A stretch of 64,000 nt of DNA from Palaemon carinicauda (Eukaryota > Arthropoda > Malacostraca > Decapoda > Palaemonidae), in contig NC_090743.1 of the NCBI RefSeq assembly GCF_036898095.1, forward strand, positions 24,914,424 to 24,978,423. Reading direction: 5' to 3'. A model generated the notes under the pieces. That model saw only the letters and a list, made by a program, of their open reading frames with translations, was not told the origin of the DNA and did no database searches. Shown here piece by piece: positions 59,388-64,000 of the stretch (positions within the stretch are counted from its first letter, which is position 1; each line of letters starts with the position of its first letter). A program made the position numbers and the translations under genes.

Positions 59388-61805
59388 ATGTCTGACCAGT
59401 CTCAAGTCCCTAAGTACAGGCAGTGTAGTGTTAGGGCTTGTACTAGGCGTCTTCCGAAGGCCTCCATAGATCCTCACACCGTTTGTTCCAATTGTAGGGG
59501 TAAATCCTGTCAATTGGAAGATCGATGTGAGGAATGCGCTGGGCTTTCGGAATTCGATTTTAACGAATTCCTTAAAAATGCACGTAGGCTAGAGAAGGAT
59601 AGGATCAGGAGGAGTTCTTCTCGCTCTTTTGATTTTTCCTCTCCCCATGCCCCTCAACCTATTCCTTCCCCTGTAGTGGTGACTCCCGACCCTGCTACTA
59701 GTGCTCAGCCCTCCATGGCGGATATGATGCGTGCCATTCAGGCTCTTGGTGACAGAGTGGAGTCATTGGCTAATGACCGTAATCAGCTTTTGGCAGATGT
59801 CAAAGAGCTGAAAGCGCAAAGTGCAGTGGGAAGTGTTGTGAGTGCAAGTGAAGTGAAAAGTGTCAGTGTCAGTGTTGCGCATGAGGGTACATCTGTTCGT
59901 GCCAGTCGTCCTCCCAGTCCGGGACCTCTTGCAAGCTCCCAAGCCCAGGGGAGAAGCAATGTCGAAGGACCAAAGGGTTCGGCAGGCCTTGATCAGCGTA
60001 CGGATGTACCCTCAGTGGTTGCGGACGTATCTGTCAGAGATCGTCCCATCCACAAACAGACGAATGAGCCCTATCATTCCTCGTCTGTGGAAGAAGTTTC
60101 GAGGAAGAAACGTTGGACCAAGGTCTCACGACCTCTCAAGCGTAAGGTCCCTTCCGAGCGAGTCCAACGGCCCAGGTGTAGCCACTGGGTCAGTTCGGAC
60201 TCGCCGCAGTCTTCCGAAGACTGCACACCTCCCAAGAGAGGTAGAGTGGTTCCGCAGCAGGCAACTACTCCGTCTGTTGCCGCACCAACCACGGTAGATC
60301 CTAAGTGGTCCATGCTGCAGACTCTGCAGTCTCAGCTTGCTTCCTTTATGCAGGAGTATCGTGCTGAGAAGGTTGACACGGCACCAGTTAACCTACAACC
60401 TGCCACGGTTGTGCGCTCAGCAGATACTGCGGCTGCCTGCTCCCACACTCCACCTGTGAGAGCTCCACCTCCGATGCGCAGTCCACCCTGCCAGACGCAT
60501 GTTCATGCTGCACCCTCCGTTGACATGCGTGAGCTACCGCATCAGCAGTGGGAAGGTGCTGCAGAGCTGCCGTGTTTTGACACAATGCGGCATGCTCCGC
60601 ATCCCATACGGCATGCTCCGCAACCCACGGCAGTCCCTCCCACGCACCAGCACTCTGCTTTTGTTGTTGCCAGCTCGCAGACTGACCAGCAGCGGCATGA
60701 TGTTGGATCCGCAGCAGCTACGCATGCACCCGTGCTGCCGGATTCAGCCGTTCAGCTTTCTGCTCCACCTTTGCCACTTCCTACTCAGCTTTCGGATGAT
60801 GGAGTATCGGATGACGAAGCTGCACATTTGGACGAACCGCACTCCGACTTAGAAGGACCCAAGTCTACGCCTCCCTCCTTAGACTTTCGGAAAGTCCTTG
60901 CCTTGTTCAGGGACTTGTATCCGGAACAGTTTGTGTCTGCAACCCCTCGCTCTCCTCCCTCCGAGTTTGCTCTGGGCATGCAGTCAGCAGCTCCTGCCTT
61001 CACCAAACTTGTCCTCGCACGCTCATCCAAGAGAGCTTTGAGGGTTTTGGGAGAGTGGTTGCAGTCCAAGAAGCAACTGGGAAAGACTGCTTTCATCTTT
61101 CCGCCTACCAAGCTTGCTTCCAAATCTAGCGTCTGGTATGCCACGGGAGAGGAACCCGGCTTGGGAGTTCCTGCCTCTGCCCAGGGCGACTTCTCAAGTC
61201 TGGTTGACTCTCCCCGCAGGCTGGCTATGAGACGATCTAAGATTTGCTGGTCCTTTTCTGACATGGATCATCTGTTGAAGGGAGTCTTTCGTGCTTTTGA
61301 GATCTTCAACTTCCTCGATTGGTGTTTGGGAGCGTTAAGCAGAAAGACTTCCCCTTCTGATAAGGACTCTGCCATGCTTATCATGTCTAGCATGGACAAA
61401 GCCATTCGGGATGGGTCTGGTGAGCTTGCGGCTTCGTACGTGTCGGGAGTGCTTAAGAAGAGAGAACATCTTTGCTCCTTCTTGTCGTCTGGGATCACTC
61501 CTTGCCAGAAGTCGGAGTTGTTGTTTGCTCCTCTCTCCAAGTGTCTCTTTCCGGAGGAGCTGATCAAGGGGATGGCTGCCTCGTTGATCCAGAAGGATAC
61601 CCATGACCTGATGGCATCTTCCGCACGTAAGGCTAAAGCTTTACCTTCCGTGCCTAGACCTTTCCGTTCTGCAGCAGTGGACACACCAGCAACTAGGTTC
61701 ATCCCGCCCTTTCGTGGCAGAACCTCCAGCAGAGGAGGTACCCGTGCCGACAGTCACCGTGGCAAATCGAAGAAGGGTTCCAAGTCCGCAAAAGGCAGAA
61801 TCTGA
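59388..61805 (+). CDS. A2 gag (805 aa)
   Basis: Same architecture as A1 gag: N-terminal Cys cluster (CSVRACTRRLPKASIDPHTV, CSNCRGKSC, CEEC), MADMMRAIQALGDRVESL coiled-coil-like stretch, and Ser/Pro-rich middle with basic patch KRKVPSERVQRPR. It lacks the heptad array and instead has a longer unrelated Ala/Pro-rich insert (about residues 325-400). The capsid-like C-terminal third has SLDFRKVLALFRDLYPEQF and FEIFNFLDWCLGALSRKTSP. The basic RG/KS tail ends with TGA. Start ATG follows AATTCAAG as in A1. Fully open. Confidence 0.9.
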   Translation: MSDQSQVPKYRQCSVRACTRRLPKASIDPHTVCSNCRGKSCQLEDRCEECAGLSEFDFNEFLKNARRLEKDRIRRSSSRSFDFSSPHAPQPIPSPVVVTPDPATSAQPSMADMMRAIQALGDRVESLANDRNQLLADVKELKAQSAVGSVVSASEVKSVSVSVAHEGTSVRASRPPSPGPLASSQAQGRSNVEGPKGSAGLDQRTDVPSVVADVSVRDRPIHKQTNEPYHSSSVEEVSRKKRWTKVSRPLKRKVPSERVQRPRCSHWVSSDSPQSSEDCTPPKRGRVVPQQATTPSVAAPTTVDPKWSMLQTLQSQLASFMQEYRAEKVDTAPVNLQPATVVRSADTAAACSHTPPVRAPPPMRSPPCQTHVHAAPSVDMRELPHQQWEGAAELPCFDTMRHAPHPIRHAPQPTAVPPTHQHSAFVVASSQTDQQRHDVGSAAATHAPVLPDSAVQLSAPPLPLPTQLSDDGVSDDEAAHLDEPHSDLEGPKSTPPSLDFRKVLALFRDLYPEQFVSATPRSPPSEFALGMQSAAPAFTKLVLARSSKRALRVLGEWLQSKKQLGKTAFIFPPTKLASKSSVWYATGEEPGLGVPASAQGDFSSLVDSPRRLAMRRSKICWSFSDMDHLLKGVFRAFEIFNFLDWCLGALSRKTSPSDKDSAMLIMSSMDKAIRDGSGELAASYVSGVLKKREHLCSFLSSGITPCQKSELLFAPLSKCLFPEELIKGMAASLIQKDTHDLMASSARKAKALPSVPRPFRSAAVDTPATRFIPPFRGRTSSRGGTRADSHRGKSKKGSKSAKGRI

Positions 61806-63864
61806 CTGCCTTCCTCTCCAGACAGCAGTGGGAGCCAGGCTCAAGAACTTCTGGCGAGCTTGGGAGAGCAGAGGTGCAGACGCTCAGTCTGTGAAGTTGC
61901 TAAGGGAGGGGTACAGAATTCCGTTCTGCCGCAGTCCCCCTCTAGCAACGTCTCCCATCAACCTCTCTCCCAACTACAAGGAGAAGGACAAGAGGCTAGC
62001 GTTGCAACAAGAGGTGTCGCTCTTGCTACAAAAGGGAGCGGTAGTCATAGTCCGGGACCATCATTCCCCGGGCTTCTACAACCGTCTCTTCCTGGTAGCG
62101 AAGAAGACAGGAGGTTGGAGACCGGTGCTGGACGTCAGTGCTCTCAATGCTTTTGTCACCAAGCAGACGTTCACGATGGAGACGACGAAGTCGGTCCTAG
62201 CAGCGGTCAGGAAGGAAGACTGGATGGTCTCGTTAGACCTGAAAGACGCGTACTTTCATGTCCCCATCCATCCAGACTCCCAACCTTTCCTAAGGTTCGT
62301 CTTTGGAAAGGTTGTGTACCAGTTCCAAGCCCTGTGCTTTGGCCTCAGCACGGCACCTCTTGTGTTTACCAAACTGATGAGGAATATTGCCAAATTCCTT
62401 CACTTGGCAGACATCAGAGCCTCCCTCTATTTGGACGACTGGCTTTTAAGAGCTCCGTCAAGTCGTCGCTGTCTGGAGAATCTCAGATGGACTATGGATC
62501 TGACCAAGGAATTGGGCCTCCTGGTCAATATAGAGAAGTCCCAACTCGTCCCATCCCAAACCATTGTCTATCTAGGTATGGAGATTCAGAGTCGAGCTTT
62601 TCGGGCTTTTCCGTCGGCCCCAAGGATCAGTCAAGCCCTAGAATGCATCCAGAGCATGCTGAGAAGGAACCGATGTTCAGTCAGGCAGTGGATGAGTCTA
62701 ACAGGGACACTTTCATCGCTGGCCCAGTTCATCGAGTTAGGGAGACTCCACCTCCGCCCCCTTCAGTATCATCTAGCTGCTCACTGGAGAAAGGACATGA
62801 CGCTAGAGGCGGTCTCAGTGCCTATTTCCGAAGAGATGAGGTCTACACTGACGTGGTGGAAGAACAGCATTCTTCTCAAGGAAGGTCTACCATTGGCTGT
62901 TCAGACCCCCGACCACCGTCTCTTCTCGGACGCATCGGACACGGGCTGGGGTGCGACACTGGACGGACAGGAATGCTCGGGCACGTGGAATCAGGAGCAA
63001 AGGACACTTCACATCAACTGCAAGGAGCTTTTGGCAGTTCATCTGGCCTTGATAAACTTCAAGTCCCTCCAGCTAAGCAAGGTGGTTGAGGTGAACTCCG
63101 ACAACACCACAGCCTTGGCATACATCTCCAAGCAAGGAGGGACTCATTCGAGGAAGTTGTTCGAGATCGCAAGGGACCTCCTCATTTGGTCAAAAGATCG
63201 AAAGATTTCGCTGGTAACGAGGTTCATTCAGGGCGACATGAATGTCATGGCAGATCGCCTCAGCCGGAAGGGTCAGGTCATCCCCACAGAGTGGACCCTT
63301 CACAAGAATGTTTGCAGCAGACTATGGGCCCTGTGGGGTCAGCCCACCATAGATCTATTCGCTACCTCGATGACCAAGAGGCTCCCGATGTATTGTTCTC
63401 CGATTCCAGACCCAGCAGCAGTTCACGTGGATGCCTTTCTGCTGGATTGGTCCCATCTAGACCTGTATGCGTTCCCTCCGTTCAAGATTGTCAACAGGGT
63501 ACTTCAGAAGTTCGCCTCTCACGAAGGGACACGGTTGACGTTGGTTGCTCCCCTCTGGCCCGCGAGAGAATGGTTCACCGAGGTACTGCAATGGCTAGTC
63601 GACGTTCCCAAGACTCTTCCTCTAAGAGTGGACCTTCTGCGTCAGCCACACGTAAAGAAGGTACACCCAAGCCTCCACGCTCTTCGTCTGACTGCCTTCA
63701 GACTATCGAAAGACTCTCAAGAGCTAGAGGCTTTTCGAAGGAGGCAGCCAGAGCGATTGCCAGAGCAAGGAGGACATCCACTCTCAGAGTCTATCAGTCA
63801 AAATGGGAAGTCTTCCGAAGCTGGTGCAAGGCGAATGCAGTTTCCTCAACCAGTACCTCTGTAA
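61612..63864 (+). CDS. A2 pol: RT, RNase H, FPPF (methyltransferase-like) module
   Basis: The frame is open from 61612, 194 nt inside gag, to the TAA-side stop at 63864. No ATG occurs before METTKSV, deep inside RT, so it is probably made by frameshifting from gag or non-AUG initiation (GTG at 61714). RT: GGWRPVLDVSALNAFV, DLKDAYFHVPIHPDS, CFGLSTAPLVFT, YLDDWLL (about 239 codons from the GTG). RNase H: LFSDASDTGWGATL (about 402), NCKELLAVHLAL (436), NSDNTTALAYI (461), DRLSRKGQ. Then DLFATSMTKRLPMYCSPIPD and YAFPPFKIVN (about 586), and VAPLWPAREWFTEVL. The last module matches what is called the Dam-like methyltransferase domain of DIRS pol; its activity is unproven. No stops or frameshifts. 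Confidence 0.92.
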   Translation, partial: WHLPHVRLKLYLPCLDLSVLQQWTHQQLGSSRPFVAEPPAEEVPVPTVTVANRRRVPSPQKAESDCLPLQTAVGARLKNFWRAWESRGADAQSVKLLREGYRIPFCRSPPLATSPINLSPNYKEKDKRLALQQEVSLLLQKGAVVIVRDHHSPGFYNRLFLVAKKTGGWRPVLDVSALNAFVTKQTFTMETTKSVLAAVRKEDWMVSLDLKDAYFHVPIHPDSQPFLRFVFGKVVYQFQALCFGLSTAPLVFTKLMRNIAKFLHLADIRASLYLDDWLLRAPSSRRCLENLRWTMDLTKELGLLVNIEKSQLVPSQTIVYLGMEIQSRAFRAFPSAPRISQALECIQSMLRRNRCSVRQWMSLTGTLSSLAQFIELGRLHLRPLQYHLAAHWRKDMTLEAVSVPISEEMRSTLTWWKNSILLKEGLPLAVQTPDHRLFSDASDTGWGATLDGQECSGTWNQEQRTLHINCKELLAVHLALINFKSLQLSKVVEVNSDNTTALAYISKQGGTHSRKLFEIARDLLIWSKDRKISLVTRFIQGDMNVMADRLSRKGQVIPTEWTLHKNVCSRLWALWGQPTIDLFATSMTKRLPMYCSPIPDPAAVHVDAFLLDWSHLDLYAFPPFKIVNRVLQKFASHEGTRLTLVAPLWPAREWFTEVLQWLVDVPKTLPLRVDLLRQPHVKKVHPSLHALRLTAFRLSKDSQELEAFRRRQPERLPEQGGHPLSESISQNGKSSEAGARRMQFPQPVPL
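61806..63089 (+). other. Long frame open after the gag UGA, overlapping RT/RNase H (A2)
   Basis: 428 codons without a stop in the gag frame after TGA (61803-61805), the next base being C. The first ATG is at 61860. Sequence begins MGEQRCRRSVCEVAKGG and is about 90% identical to its A1 counterpart. No recognised domain. Confidence 0.35.
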
Positions 63865-64000
63865 CGCAGATAGCTGACTTCCTGTTACATCTAAGGAATG
63901 TAAGATCCCTATCAGCTCCTACGATCAAGGGTTACAGAAGCATGTTGGCAGCGGTCTTCCGCCACAGAGGCTTGGATCTTTCCACCAACAAAGATCTACA
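63570..64000 (+). CDS. A2 tyrosine recombinase, 5' part (cut by window end)
   Basis: Starts at ATGGTTCACCGAGG inside pol, 295 nt before the pol stop. It is open to the window end and encodes the core-binding-like domain (IERLSRARGFSKEAARAIA, KWEVFRSWCKANA, QIADFLLHLR, IKGYRSMLAAVFRHRG). The catalytic domain lies beyond the window. Confidence 0.88.
   Translation, partial: MVHRGTAMASRRSQDSSSKSGPSASATRKEGTPKPPRSSSDCLQTIERLSRARGFSKEAARAIARARRTSTLRVYQSKWEVFRSWCKANAVSSTSTSVTQIADFLLHLRNVRSLSAPTIKGYRSMLAAVFRHRGLDLSTNKDL

Larger units (their letters stand above)
59008..64000 (+). mobile_element. A2: DIRS-type retrotransposon, left 5 kb, no visible damage
   Basis: Left crossover tract TTTT at 59008-59011, then CAATATTAATCTTACCCGAT as in A1. 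gag, pol and YR frames are all uninterrupted up to the window edge, where YR is cut. About 90% or more identical to A1. Whether it is complete and active depends on the missing YR end, ICR and right repeat. Confidence 0.93.

Overview
The window is eukaryotic nuclear DNA, most likely from a decapod crustacean. It is AT-rich, packed with transposons, and carries a host gene with short exons and very long introns. Decapod assignment rests on my memory of two signs: abundant DIRS-type retrotransposons, and a dispersed repeat tail (37265-37870) of a kind I associate with decapod sequence. Genus cannot be decided from the sequence.

The only host gene I can support is the 3' part of an ERGIC2-like gene (ER-Golgi intermediate compartment protein 2) on the + strand. 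Seven exons run from 5383 to 38601, with consistent reading phase across all six splice junctions. They encode about 321 residues; the N-terminal exons lie upstream of the window. The introns are full of retroelements: 1-4615 (C-type DIRS fragments), 6819-14710 (a complete but decayed C-type DIRS element, minus strand, 'D'), 16493-27532 (a decayed C-type element, 'C2', split by an RTE-like LINE with an 11-bp target-site duplication) and 28994-35558 (a nearly intact DIRS element, 'A1').

Downstream of the gene, an AT-rich unit of about 2.7 kb occurs twice: copy 1 from about 39700 to at least 48900, copy 2 from about 56282 to 59011. Each copy is interrupted by a different DIRS element at a different place: 'B' (42105-48605) in copy 1 and 'A2' (59012 to beyond the window end) in copy 2. 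Each copy is therefore the empty site for the insertion in the other. Between the copies lies a third C-type element ('C3', 50637-56280) that has lost its reverse transcriptase.

The A and B elements have the tyrosine-recombinase (YR) retrotransposon layout: inverted terminal repeats; gag with an N-terminal Cys motif; RT-RNase H and a FPPF module usually described as Dam-like methyltransferase; an overlapping YR gene; and an internal complementary region that is the reverse complement of the joined element ends. A2 is open in every frame visible. A1 and B carry stops and frameshifts but keep an open YR. No bacterial, viral, CRISPR or tRNA/rRNA features were found.

The most unusual signals are: (1) crossover sites readable to the base in a TTTT tract; (2) a 295-nt RT/YR overlap of identical length in two diverged families; (3) a long frame left open after the gag UGA stop, across the RT gene, in all three A/B elements; (4) CpG-rich minisatellites inside decayed gag genes, one stop-free in all six frames.
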